Source: UBA3839 sp963627995
Lineage (GTDB): Bacteria > Bacteroidota > Bacteroidia > Bacteroidales > Bacteroidaceae
DNA: 64,000 nt
NCBI GenBank assembly: GCA_963627995.1
Contig: CAVGCV010000014.1
Location: forward strand, 1 to 64,000
Direction of reading: 5' to 3'
The notes below the pieces were generated by a model. The model searched no databases and was not told the origin of the DNA. It worked only from the letters and a program-made list of their open reading frames with translations. The position numbers and the translations under genes are program-made. Positions 28,474 to 36,149 of this stretch are shown here, in pieces (position 1 is the first letter of the stretch; each line of letters starts with the position of its first letter).

Positions 28474-29442
28474 TCAGAAGGCGGACGCCTTGAGGCGCAG
28501 TCCGGCGCGCTCGTCGATGCCGAACATCAGGTTCATGTTTTGCACGGCCTGCCCCACGGCTCCCTTGAGCAGGTTGTCGATGGCGGAGGTGACGACGAGC
28601 TTGCTGCCGAACTGGTCCACATGGACGAGGCACTTGTTGGTGTTCACCACCTGCTTCAGGTCGATGGCGCTGTCGCTGTAGTGGGTGAACGCCGCGTCGC
28701 GGTAGAAGTCGCGGTAGAGGGCGGCTGCGTCGGTGCCGTCGCTGTCGAGCCTGACGACCTCGGTGCAGAAGATGCCGCGCGCGAAGTCGCCGCGCCAGGG
28801 CACGAAGTCGATGCTGGCCGTCAGCGGGCCCTGCAGCTCGGCGAGGCTCTGGCGAATCTCGTGCAGGTGCTGGTGGGCGAACACCTTGTAGGTGCTCATG
28901 TTGTTGCTGCGCCACGAGAAGTGGGTGGTCGCGCCGGGCTTCTGCCCCGCGCCGGTGGCGCCGGTGACGGCATTGACGCACACGTCGTGGGTGAGCAGCC
29001 CCGCCTTGGCGAGCGGCAGCAGCCCGAGCTGGATGCAGGTGGCGAAGCAGCCGGGGTTGGCCAGGTGGCGGCACTGCCCGATTTGCGCGCGGTGCAGCTC
29101 CGGCAGCCCGTACACGTAGTCGTGCTCGGGCGACGCGATGCGGAAGTCCTGCGCGAGGTCGATGACGCGCACGCCGTCGGGGATGGCGTGCTCCTTGACG
29201 AACGCCTTGCTCTTGCCGTGGCCGAAGCAGAGGAACACCACGTCTACGCTGCCGAGCGGCATGCCGTCCGTGAACGCGAGCTCCGTGTCGCCCTCCAGCC
29301 CCCCGTGCACGTCGGCCACGCGGTTGCCGGCGTTCGACTCGCTGTTGGCGAACGCGATGTCCGCCCCGGGGTGGTTGAGCAGCAGGCGGATGAGCTCTCC
29401 GCCCGTGTAGCCTGCCGCGCCCAGTATTCCTACTCTGATCAT
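28474..29442 (-). CDS. argC: N-acyl-gamma-glutamyl-phosphate reductase
   Basis: A 322-residue NADPH-dependent reductase of the arginine pathway. It has the N-terminal Rossmann motif GILGAAGYTGGELIRLL, the VFLCFGHGKSK segment, the nucleophile motif LANPGCFATCIQLGLLPLA (catalytic Cys ~151) and SGATGAGQ-like VTGATGAGQKPG. The C-terminal VHVDQFGSKLVVTSAIDNLLKGAVGQAVQNMNLMFG is also typical. Starts 7 bp downstream of argG, tightly coupled. Confidence 0.96.
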   Translation of the reverse strand: MIRVGILGAAGYTGGELIRLLLNHPGADIAFANSESNAGNRVADVHGGLEGDTELAFTDGMPLGSVDVVFLCFGHGKSKAFVKEHAIPDGVRVIDLAQDFRIASPEHDYVYGLPELHRAQIGQCRHLANPGCFATCIQLGLLPLAKAGLLTHDVCVNAVTGATGAGQKPGATTHFSWRSNNMSTYKVFAHQHLHEIRQSLAELQGPLTASIDFVPWRGDFARGIFCTEVVRLDSDGTDAAALYRDFYRDAAFTHYSDSAIDLKQVVNTNKCLVHVDQFGSKLVVTSAIDNLLKGAVGQAVQNMNLMFGIDERAGLRLKASAF

Positions 29443-29449
29443 GGCCGCG

Positions 29450-30655
29450 TCATCTTTTCTCGTCGGGGTGGCAGGCGTAGTAGAGGCGCAGCGGCGTGGA
29501 CGTCACCTTGATGAAGCCCTTCGCGTCCTCCGCCGTCCAGCCCTTCTGCGCTTCGCCGTATTCGCCGAGCTTGTTCTTCACGAGGTCGTCCGCCGAGTCC
29601 ACGCCCACGGTCTGGAAGCCGAGCGGGCGCAGCTCGAGCGTCACCACGCCGTTCACGTTGCGCTGCGACGAGGCGAGCATGGCCTCGATGTCGGGCATCA
29701 CGGGCTCCAGGTACTGGCTCTCGTGCAGGAACATCCCGTACCAGTTGCTCACCTGGTCCTTCCAGTACTGCTGCCACTTCGAGAGCGTGTACTTCTCCAG
29801 GAAGCGGTGCGCGCCGATGATGAGCATGGGGGCGGCGGCCTCGAAGCCCACGCGCCCCTTGATGCCAATGATGGTGTCGCCCACGTGGCAGTCGCGCCCG
29901 ATGGCGTAGGCCGCGCCGATTTCCTCGACGGCCTGTATCGCCTTTATCTTGTCGTCGTACCCGATGCCGTTCACCGACGCTATCTCGCCGTGCCTGAAGC
30001 CTATCTTCAGCAACTCCGTCCCCTCCTTTGTGGGGTGCTTCAGGTAGGCGGACTCGGGCAGGCCCTGGCTGGAGTCGAGTATCTCGCCGCCGCAGATGGA
30101 CGTTCCCCAGATGCCCACGTTGTAGGAGTACTTGAGCTTCGCGAAGTCGGCGCTGAAGCCGTGCGCGTTCAGGTAGTCCACCTCCTCCTTGCGCGTGAGG
30201 TTGCGGTCGCGCGTGAGCGTGATGATTTCCACGCCCGGCGCCATCACGAGGAACGTCATGTCGAAGCGTATCTGGTCGTTGCCCGCTCCCGTCGAGCCGT
30301 GGGCGATGGCGCTGGCGCCGATTTCGTTGGCGTAGCGCGCGATGGCGATGGCCTGGAAGATGCGCTCCGACGACACCGACACGGGGTAGCAGTTGTTGCG
30401 CAGCACGTTGCCGAACACCATGTACTTCAGCGACTTCTCGTAGTACTCCTGCGTCACGTCGAGCGTCACGTACTTCGCCGCGCCCAGCTTGTAGGCGTTC
30501 TCCTCGTTCTTCCTCAGCTGCTCCGCCGAGAAGCCGCCCGTGTTGGCGCAGGCCGCGTGCACTTCGTATCCCATTTCCCTGGCGAGATACATCACCGTGT
30601 ACGACGTGTCGAGGCCGCCACTGAAGGCCACGACCACTTTCTTCTTTTCTGCCAT
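29450..30655 (-). CDS. argG: Argininosuccinate synthase
   Basis: A 401-residue ligase joining citrulline and aspartate with ATP. The PP-loop VVVAFSGGLDTSYTVMYLAREMG is at residues 7-29. The STGAGNDQIRFD citrulline/aspartate-binding block and TVGDTIIGIKGR-like CHVGDTIIGIKGRVGFEAAAP are clear. It is the third gene of the operon (argR, GNAT, argG, argC, argD). Confidence 0.97.
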   Translation of the reverse strand: MAEKKKVVVAFSGGLDTSYTVMYLAREMGYEVHAACANTGGFSAEQLRKNEENAYKLGAAKYVTLDVTQEYYEKSLKYMVFGNVLRNNCYPVSVSSERIFQAIAIARYANEIGASAIAHGSTGAGNDQIRFDMTFLVMAPGVEIITLTRDRNLTRKEEVDYLNAHGFSADFAKLKYSYNVGIWGTSICGGEILDSSQGLPESAYLKHPTKEGTELLKIGFRHGEIASVNGIGYDDKIKAIQAVEEIGAAYAIGRDCHVGDTIIGIKGRVGFEAAAPMLIIGAHRFLEKYTLSKWQQYWKDQVSNWYGMFLHESQYLEPVMPDIEAMLASSQRNVNGVVTLELRPLGFQTVGVDSADDLVKNKLGEYGEAQKGWTAEDAKGFIKVTSTPLRLYYACHPDEKR

Positions 30656-30714
30656 ATTCGTTGCGTGTTTTTGCGCGCGGGGCAGGGCGGGTGGCCCGGC
30701 CCGGACGCGCCTTG

Positions 30715-31332
30715 TTACTTCTTTCCGTCAATCTTCTTGATCCGCTCCAGCACCTCCTGCGGAATCTTCGCCGGCAGGTGCTCCTCCGGGTCGTAGAGCA
30801 TGGCCGTGCAGATGCAGTACTTCCGCCCCGTGCGGTGCAGCACGTCCACGTTGATGCAGCCCTCGCAGCCCTTCCAGAAGGCCTCGTCGTCCGTCAGGTC
30901 GGCGAACGTCACGGGCTTGTAGCCCAGCTGCGTGTTCATCGTCATCACGGCCGCGCCGCTCGTCAGCGAGAATATCTTCGCGTGCGGCCAGCGCGTGCGG
31001 GCCAGCGTGAAGGTCATGTCCTTGATGTGCTTGGCCACGTGCAGCCCCCGGAAGTCGGGGTGGACAATCAGCCCCGACGTGGTGACGTAGTGCTTGTTGC
31101 CCCACGTCTCGATGTAGCTGAACCCCACGAAGCGGTCGCCGCAGAGCGCGATGACGGCCTTCGCCTCCTTCATCTTGGTCGTCAGGTACTCGTGCGTCCG
31201 CTTGGCGATGCCGGTCCCGCGCACCTTCGCCGCGTCGGCGATGGTCTGCAGGATGGTGTCCACGTACTTCTCGTGCGAGGCGTCGGCCACCAGCACTTGG
31301 ATGTCTTCCTCTCTTGCTTCTTGTTGTTCCAT
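30715..31332 (-). CDS. GNAT N-acyltransferase in arginine operon
   Basis: A 205-residue GNAT-fold enzyme. The acyl-CoA-binding loop is TSGLIVHPDFRGLHVAKHIKD (strand beta4 then R/Q-x-x-G-x-x-A), and further core strands are AVIALCGDRFVGFSYIETWG and KIFSLTSGAAVMTMNTQLGYKPV. The last ~60 residues are Cys-rich (GCEGC, KYCICTAML). Placed between argR and argG, it is a good candidate for the first step of the pathway, acylation of glutamate, and may use succinyl-CoA because Bacteroides use succinylated intermediates. This function is inference; it is not close to classical ArgA or ArgJ by eye. Confidence 0.8.
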   Translation of the reverse strand: MEQQEAREEDIQVLVADASHEKYVDTILQTIADAAKVRGTGIAKRTHEYLTTKMKEAKAVIALCGDRFVGFSYIETWGNKHYVTTSGLIVHPDFRGLHVAKHIKDMTFTLARTRWPHAKIFSLTSGAAVMTMNTQLGYKPVTFADLTDDEAFWKGCEGCINVDVLHRTGRKYCICTAMLYDPEEHLPAKIPQEVLERIKKIDGKK

Positions 31333-31357
31333 TGCGTTGCGCAGCCTGGCGGCCGCA

Positions 31358-31828
31358 TTACACCGGTATGATTGTTGATAGGCCCTCCCGCACGGCGTCG
31401 CGCGCGCACCCCTCCTCCACGACGATGAGGATGGTGTCGTCGCCGGCTATCGTGCCGATGATTTGCGGGATGCTGGCGTTGTCGATGTCGTAGGCGATGC
31501 TGCTGGCGTAGCCCGGGCGCGTCCTGATGACGCCGATGTTGCCGGAGAAGCGGAGCGACACGAACCCGTTGTTCAGCATCATCTCCCTCACCGGGCGGCG
31601 CTCCTTCACGCGCTTGTACATCGTGTTGTTGGGCAGTACGTACACGGCCCGCCCGCCGTTGCCCGCCGCCTTCGCCACCTTCAGCTGCTTCAGGTCGCGC
31701 GAGAGCGTCGCCTGCGTCAGCTTGAAGCCCTCCGCCGAGAGCGCGGTGAGCAGCTCGTCCTGGTTGCTGATTTCCTGGCTGGAGATGATCATCTTTATCA
31801 TGTCGAGCCGCGAGTTCTTCACACTCAT
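31358..31828 (-). CDS. argR: Arginine repressor
   Basis: A 156-residue ArgR/AhrC regulator. The N-terminal winged helix is MIKMIISSQEISNQDELLTALSAEGFKLTQATLSRDLKQL, including the invariant Ser-Arg-Asp recognition motif. The C-terminal oligomerisation and arginine-binding domain contains IGTIAGDDTILIVVEE, with the Gly-Asp-Asp that contacts arginine. The start at 31828 is used because an extension to 31846 begins with TTG and would overlap an operator-like box. It probably represses its own operon through the boxes at 31832-31886. Confidence 0.95.
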   Translation of the reverse strand: MSVKNSRLDMIKMIISSQEISNQDELLTALSAEGFKLTQATLSRDLKQLKVAKAAGNGGRAVYVLPNNTMYKRVKERRPVREMMLNNGFVSLRFSGNIGVIRTRPGYASSIAYDIDNASIPQIIGTIAGDDTILIVVEEGCARDAVREGLSTIIPV

Positions 31829-31831
31829 GGA

Positions 31832-31886
31832 TGCATAATTATTCAAAAATCGGCTGCAAATTTACAGACATTCCTGCATATATGCA
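31832..31886 (-). promoter_or_regulatory. Triple ARG-box operator overlapping arg promoter
   Basis: Three related palindromes, TGCATAATTATTCA (31832-31845), TGCAAATTTACA (31855-31866) and TGCATATATGCA (31875-31886), have centres 22 and 20 bp apart. The first differs from the enterobacterial ARG-box core TGAATAATTATTCA at one base. On the minus strand the middle one contains the -7 box TAAATTTG (31864-31857), and a TTGC 19 bp upstream falls in the third box. ArgR bound here would cover the promoter. Confidence 0.8.
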
Positions 31887-31981
31887 AGCCGCTTATGCGC
31901 TTTTGTCGCCCTCCCGCCCCGAAAAAGGCGGCGGCTGCGCGGCGCGGCCCTCCGCCCCGCCGGCGGGAGCGCGCAAAACAG

Positions 31982-32016
31982 GGCGTGCCCGGACTCGCCG
32001 TGAGTCCGGGCACGCC
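31982..32016 (-). terminator. Terminator after the WG-motif peptide gene
   Basis: A perfect 15-bp stem (GGCGTGCCCGGACTC with GAGTCCGGGCACGCC) with a 5-base loop, 49 bp past the stop at 32065. It separates this unit from the arg operon promoter. Confidence 0.8.
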
Positions 32017-32064
32017 GCCGGTGCATGCCGCGCCGCGCTTACGCCGCGGCGCGGGCCGTGTTGC

Positions 32065-32238
32065 CTACCACAGGTCGCCCCATGTGTTCTCGCGCTGCTT
32101 CGAGAGAATCTCGTCGTCCTTGATGGTTTCCTTGCCGCCGCCCTCGCCGTCCTTGTCGTTGACGGGCAGGGATGCGCAAATCAGGTCGCACTCTATCTCG
32201 GAAGCCAGCGTTGCGGGCGTCTGATATGTCTTTTTCAT
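32065..32238 (-). CDS. Small WG-motif peptide (TWGDLW C-terminus)
   Basis: A 57-residue peptide, too short for most gene finders: it starts MKKTYQTPATLASEIECD and ends DEILSKQRENTWGDLW. It shares both ends with the 67-residue peptide at 8272-8475 (MKK-TY-xP; L-[AS]-K-[RQ]-R-x-x-TWG-x-LW). It contains a glycine/acidic middle (DKDGEGGGKE). It lies 72 bp downstream of the secreted phosphodiesterase gene, repeating the arrangement at the CotH-like gene. No signal peptide is clear. Function unknown; a co-secreted or interaction peptide is one possibility. Confidence 0.7.
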   Translation of the reverse strand: MKKTYQTPATLASEIECDLICASLPVNDKDGEGGGKETIKDDEILSKQRENTWGDLW

Positions 32239-32310
32239 TGTTTCTGTCTTTGTTTTACTGGTCTGTGTCCTTTTTTGATAGTCTCATGACAGTCTCGTAG
32301 CGGTGCGCGC

Positions 32311-34596
32311 TTACTTCACCCACACCTTGCGGACCGTGCCGTCGCTCATCTTCACGATGTTGAGGCCGCGCTCGAGCTGGCTGCGGAGTGCGCCGCTCAC
32401 GCCGTAGACGGCCGCGGGCTGTGCGTCGGCAGCGGGCTGCGTGGCGTCGCCGATGCCGGTCGTCTCGCCGCCGAACGTGAAGGCCACGCGTGCGTTGGCC
32501 GTGTGCTCGGCGCTGTTGTCCGTCTTCGCCAGCTTCAGGAAGGCGCGGTAGGCGGGGATGTATGAGGTCTCGTCGATGAAGTAGAAGCCCACGCCCGCGC
32601 TCTTGTTGCCAAGGCCGATGTAGTCGAAGTCGTCGAAGTTGAGGTCGGCGTTCTCAAGCTTCGTGTACGTGCCCACGAGGATGTTGTCGGGATAGGTGGC
32701 GGCGTCCTCGTCCGTGTAGACGAAGCGGTAGGTGCCGGGCGTCTCCGAGTAGAGGACGAAGCCCTCGCCCTTGGGCAGCACGGTGGCGCTGACCTCCTCG
32801 AGGTGCATCCACGAGATGGGGTTGCCCACCTTGTACTCCGTCGCCTTGTACACCGTCACGCCCGCGGGCACGGTGCCGTTCCACGGGAGGCAGACGGTTG
32901 CGTAGTGCGCGTCCGTAATCCTCACGTCGAGGTACTTGTAGTTCTTGATCTTGTTGATGATGTCCTCCAGCTCCCGGTTCACCTCGGCGCTGTTGTTGTA
33001 GTTGGAGTTCGTGGCGTCCTCGAGCGCTTTCTCCAGCTCCTTCTGCAGGTCGGAGGGCAGGTCGAGGCTCGGGTCGTCGTAGAAGCCCTTGGCCTCGTCG
33101 AAGAGGCTGACGTACCTGTCGTAGGTCTCCTTCTGCGTCTGCGAGATGAGCAGCCAGTCGTTGTGGGTGTCGGCCGTGTTCGCCGCGTTGTAGTCCCCGT
33201 TCTCGTCGAGGCTGAAATAGCGGAGGCGGTTCTGTTCCAAGACAGAGCTACGGGTGTTCTTGAGCTTGTACGCGCCCTCGGTCGTGCCGCTCTGAACGAA
33301 CTCGAACGTGGTGGCGCCGCTTCCCGAGACGACTTTTGCCTCCCAGTTCACTTTGCCGGCGTTCCACTCCATCCGCAGGCGCCATCCGTTTTCTCCTGTC
33401 GACACCGAGTACTTGCCGTCGCCGCCCCAGAAGCTCCACAGCGGCGCGTTGTTGATGTCCTTGACGGTGGGACGCTGGTCGTCGGTGACGAACACCTGGC
33501 TGGCCACGTTGAAGACGTAGGCCTGCTGCCCGGTGTGCGTGAGCGCCTCGCCGCGCCACCAGTTGTTGGGCTCCACCTTGGCGTACTGCTGCACCGTGCC
33601 GCTGGCCTTGAAGCCCACGATGAGGGGCATGTGGTCGCCCATGGACGTGCCGTCCTCGCCCTTGTAGCCGTCGACGTCGAACAGGATGGTCTCAGCCGTG
33701 AGCTTGTAGGTGGAGCTCTTCGGGTTGAGGTAGAGCACCTTGTCCACCACTTCGCCCTCCTTGTATCCCAGCTCTCCCACCATGAGGCTCGCGGAGGGGT
33801 AGGTGGGGTAGGTGTTGTTCTTGCACAGCTGCACCCACGCGTCGCGCACGTCGTAGTCGTTCGACAGCTGGTTGGTGAACAGCCCCAGGATGTTCTCGCG
33901 CGTGTAGCGGCTGTTGGTGTCGCCCATCACGATGACGGGGCGGCCCGAGTTGCGCGCGCGGATGACGTTGTAGATTTGCGTCCACTGCGTTTCGCGGGCC
34001 GCGATGTCCTGCGTCTCGGAGTCGGCCTCCATGTGCACGATGTAGAGGTCGACAAGCATGTTGTCGCCCAGGTCAATCGTGTAGTAGCGGTAGCCCTTGC
34101 GGATGAGCCCGTCGGCGCCGTTGGTGTACAGGCCGTAGTGCTCGTTCCATTCTCCCCACTGCTCGTTGCGGAACGTGCAGGTGGCGTTCTTCGTGATGAG
34201 GCCCAGTCCGTCGGTGTTGATGGGGGGATTCATTCCCTCGCGCGCGTTGACCTCTCCGCGCCAGGTGCCGAACGAGTAGTTGCCCGTGGCGGAGAGCGGC
34301 GCCACGAGGTAGCTGTGGTAGTTGAAGTCCTCGCTGAGGGCCACCACGTCCACGCCCTTGTCACGCAGGTAACGGCCGATGGCGGTGGCGCCGTCCGCGC
34401 CCTTGCCGTCGGGGTTGATGGTGATGCCCAGTATCTTGTTGGGCAGTCCGTCGACGTTGAGCGCGCACACGGTGAAGTCCTTCTCCACCAATGTCTCCTG
34501 TGCCTGCGCCGTCTGCACGACGCCGGCCGACACCAATGCCGAAAGCACGGCAAGGCGCATGCCATTGAACATGGCTCTAAACTTTCGCGTCATCAT
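32311..34596 (-). CDS. Secreted endonuclease/exonuclease/phosphatase-fold protein
   Basis: A 761-residue exported protein. A signal peptide (GMRLAVLSALVSAGVVQTAQAQ) is followed by an EEP domain (residues ~40-340) resembling sphingomyelinase/DNase I enzymes: ALNVDGLPNK, VVALSEDFNYHSYL, DLYIVHMEAD, PVIVMGDTNSRYT (catalytic Asp/Asn) and TSMGDHMPLIVGF with the terminal catalytic His. The middle region includes a lectin-like or carbohydrate-binding stretch (WWRGEALTHTGQQAYVFNVASQVFVTDD). The end (VYGVSGALRSQLERGLNIVKMSDGTVRKVWVK) is the tail type of other secreted proteins here. Substrate (phospholipid, nucleic acid) is undetermined. ATGs at 34593, 34572 and 34560 are alternative starts. Confidence 0.85.
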   Translation of the reverse strand: MMTRKFRAMFNGMRLAVLSALVSAGVVQTAQAQETLVEKDFTVCALNVDGLPNKILGITINPDGKGADGATAIGRYLRDKGVDVVALSEDFNYHSYLVAPLSATGNYSFGTWRGEVNAREGMNPPINTDGLGLITKNATCTFRNEQWGEWNEHYGLYTNGADGLIRKGYRYYTIDLGDNMLVDLYIVHMEADSETQDIAARETQWTQIYNVIRARNSGRPVIVMGDTNSRYTRENILGLFTNQLSNDYDVRDAWVQLCKNNTYPTYPSASLMVGELGYKEGEVVDKVLYLNPKSSTYKLTAETILFDVDGYKGEDGTSMGDHMPLIVGFKASGTVQQYAKVEPNNWWRGEALTHTGQQAYVFNVASQVFVTDDQRPTVKDINNAPLWSFWGGDGKYSVSTGENGWRLRMEWNAGKVNWEAKVVSGSGATTFEFVQSGTTEGAYKLKNTRSSVLEQNRLRYFSLDENGDYNAANTADTHNDWLLISQTQKETYDRYVSLFDEAKGFYDDPSLDLPSDLQKELEKALEDATNSNYNNSAEVNRELEDIINKIKNYKYLDVRITDAHYATVCLPWNGTVPAGVTVYKATEYKVGNPISWMHLEEVSATVLPKGEGFVLYSETPGTYRFVYTDEDAATYPDNILVGTYTKLENADLNFDDFDYIGLGNKSAGVGFYFIDETSYIPAYRAFLKLAKTDNSAEHTANARVAFTFGGETTGIGDATQPAADAQPAAVYGVSGALRSQLERGLNIVKMSDGTVRKVWVK

Positions 34597-34631
34597 TTCT
34601 CTGATTTGGTTTTTGAATGAATGGGTTTTGT

Positions 34632-34675
34632 TATGGAAAATGAAATCTTTCTTATATGGAAAATGAAATCTTTCT
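34632..34675. repeat. 21-bp direct duplication in leader
   Basis: Two exact 21-bp copies (TATGGAAAATGAAATCTTTC plus T) at 34632-34652 and 34655-34675, period 23, inside the predicted 290-nt leader of the secreted phosphodiesterase. The purpose is unknown; recent slippage duplication is possible. Confidence 0.85.
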
Positions 34676-34891
34676 ACCTCATTGCCTCAACAGCCTCTTT
34701 TCTCTTTCCAACAGCCTCTTGCTCCAACCCCACGGTACACTCCGGCCGCCCGCGACGCAACAGCTCCCACCCGCAGCCAGGGCGGGCAGGAATGGTCGTT
34801 TTCCCCTTGGGTCACCTGATCGAGGTCCGCTTTGTTTTTCTCCCTTTGGTCAGTGGCTCAATGGCGCGGCGGCTCATTCGTGTTTTCGGTG

Positions 34892-34899
34892 CAAAGGTA
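34892..34899 (-). promoter_or_regulatory. -7 box of secreted phosphodiesterase
   Basis: TACCTTTG on the minus strand, ~295 bp before the ATG, implying an unusually long 5' untranslated region. No nearer TAnnTTTG was noticed. Confidence 0.45.
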
Positions 34900-35230
34900 A
34901 CGCTTCTTTCCTGTTTCTTCTATCAACCTGTGTATATTTTACCCCCCCGTATGGCATAAAAGGGACAAACTTCCTTACAAATTGGCACGCCCGGAAGCCT
35001 CCAAAACGGGCTTCGGAAGCGGGTTTCGTCCCTTTCCTCCGACGTCTGTCCGCCCTCCGTCTGATGTCCGTCCGTTCCCCGCGGCCGGCGCGCCGCGCGG
35101 CGGAAGGCCGCCGTTTTCCTCCTGTCTCCCCGGGTCTGCCGCCGGACTGTCCGCCGGCGGGGCCGCCCCGCTCCGCGCGCCCGTCCCGGGCTGTTCTCAA
35201 GCGTTGGAAACCAGCCGCTTGCGAGCGCGC

Positions 35231-35342
35231 GGAAAAACACTGCGGAGCGGGCAAAAAACGTCCGCAGAGAAAAATATTTTTCTCTGCGGACGAAATCCGC
35301 TTCCTCTGCGGAGCAAGTCCCTCCGCTCCGCAGTGTTTTTCC
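35231..35342 (+). repeat. Dispersed inverted-repeat element, copy B
   Basis: A 112-bp element with perfect 20-bp terminal inverted repeats (GGAAAAACACTGCGGAGCGG at 35231-35250, its exact complement at 35323-35342). It also has an internal perfect 34-bp palindrome (35259-35292) centred on AAAAATATTTTT. It aligns with copy A at 5687-5801 in the opposite orientation. Located between the outward promoters of the phosphodiesterase and ompH genes in a 960-bp region that otherwise contains no gene. The structure is like a miniature inverted-repeat element, but no transposase for it is visible. Confidence 0.9.
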
Positions 35343-35486
35343 GCCGCCTCCCCGTACTGGCGCAAGCCGTTGGGAACCAGTGGTTTGAAAAATTCTGAAA
35401 ACGCCGCTGCCGCCACCGTGAAGGCGGACAGTCAGCGGCGCGGCTTTTTGGAGGCGCGGGGCGCAGGGGTTTTGCGCGAATTTGCC

Positions 35487-35494
35487 TAACTTTG
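35487..35494 (+). promoter_or_regulatory. -7 box of ompH-murI
   Basis: TAACTTTG 65 bp before the ompH ATG; no clear TTTG at the normal distance. Confidence 0.55.
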
Positions 35495-35559
35495 CAGCCG
35501 CGCGGCGCGGAGGCCAAAGCCCCGCCGCGCGCATGACACACCACACAACACGAGAAACG

Positions 35560-36144
35560 ATGAGGACACTTCTGATTGCCGCGGCCCTGGCCGCGCTCAC
35601 CCACGCCGCCCGCGCGCAGGACACGGCCCTGGCCGGCCTCCTGCCCGCGCCGGCCGCCGCCCCCGCCGGGAAGACGGCCTCCGCCGCGCCCGCCACGGAG
35701 GCGGTGCGCTTCGGCTACCTGAGCTACACCGACGCGCTGCGCGCCATGCCCGGCTACGCGGCGGCGCAGGAGACCGTGCGCAAGCTGCGCGCGGCCTACC
35801 AGGAGGAGCTGCGGCGCAGCGAGGCGCAGTTCTCGCAGCAGTTTGCCGAGTATGTCGAGGGGCAGTCGGCCTTTCCCGAGAACATCCTGCTCAAGCGGCA
35901 GAAGGAGCTGCAGCAGCTGATGGAGGAGGGCCTGAAGTTCCGCGACGAGGCGCTCCGCCTGCTGGCCGAGGCCGAGGAGCGCGCGATGGTGCCGCTGCAC
36001 GAGCGGCTCGAGGAGGCCGTGCGCGCCGTGGGCACGGAGCGCGGCTTCGCCTTCGTGCTCAACACCGACAACCGGGCCTTCCCCTTCGTCAGCGGCACGG
36101 TGGGCTCGGACATCACGGCCGACGTGCTCGCGCGGCTCAAGTGA
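35560..36144 (+). CDS. OmpH/Skp-like periplasmic chaperone
   Basis: A 194-residue exported protein with a signal peptide (MRTLLIAAALAALTHAARAQ) and an Ala/Pro linker, then FGYLSYTDALRAMPGYAAAQETVRKLRAAYQEELRRSEAQF. This is the OmpH pattern: a short strand then a long coiled coil that forms the jellyfish tentacles binding unfolded outer-membrane proteins. The C-terminus has FAFVLNTDNRAFPFVSG, the returning strand. It overlaps the region of murI's first codons, as often seen in Bacteroidales. The start at 35560 gives the signal peptide. Confidence 0.88.
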   Translation: MRTLLIAAALAALTHAARAQDTALAGLLPAPAAAPAGKTASAAPATEAVRFGYLSYTDALRAMPGYAAAQETVRKLRAAYQEELRRSEAQFSQQFAEYVEGQSAFPENILLKRQKELQQLMEEGLKFRDEALRLLAEAEERAMVPLHERLEEAVRAVGTERGFAFVLNTDNRAFPFVSGTVGSDITADVLARLK

Positions 36145-36149
36145 CGCCC

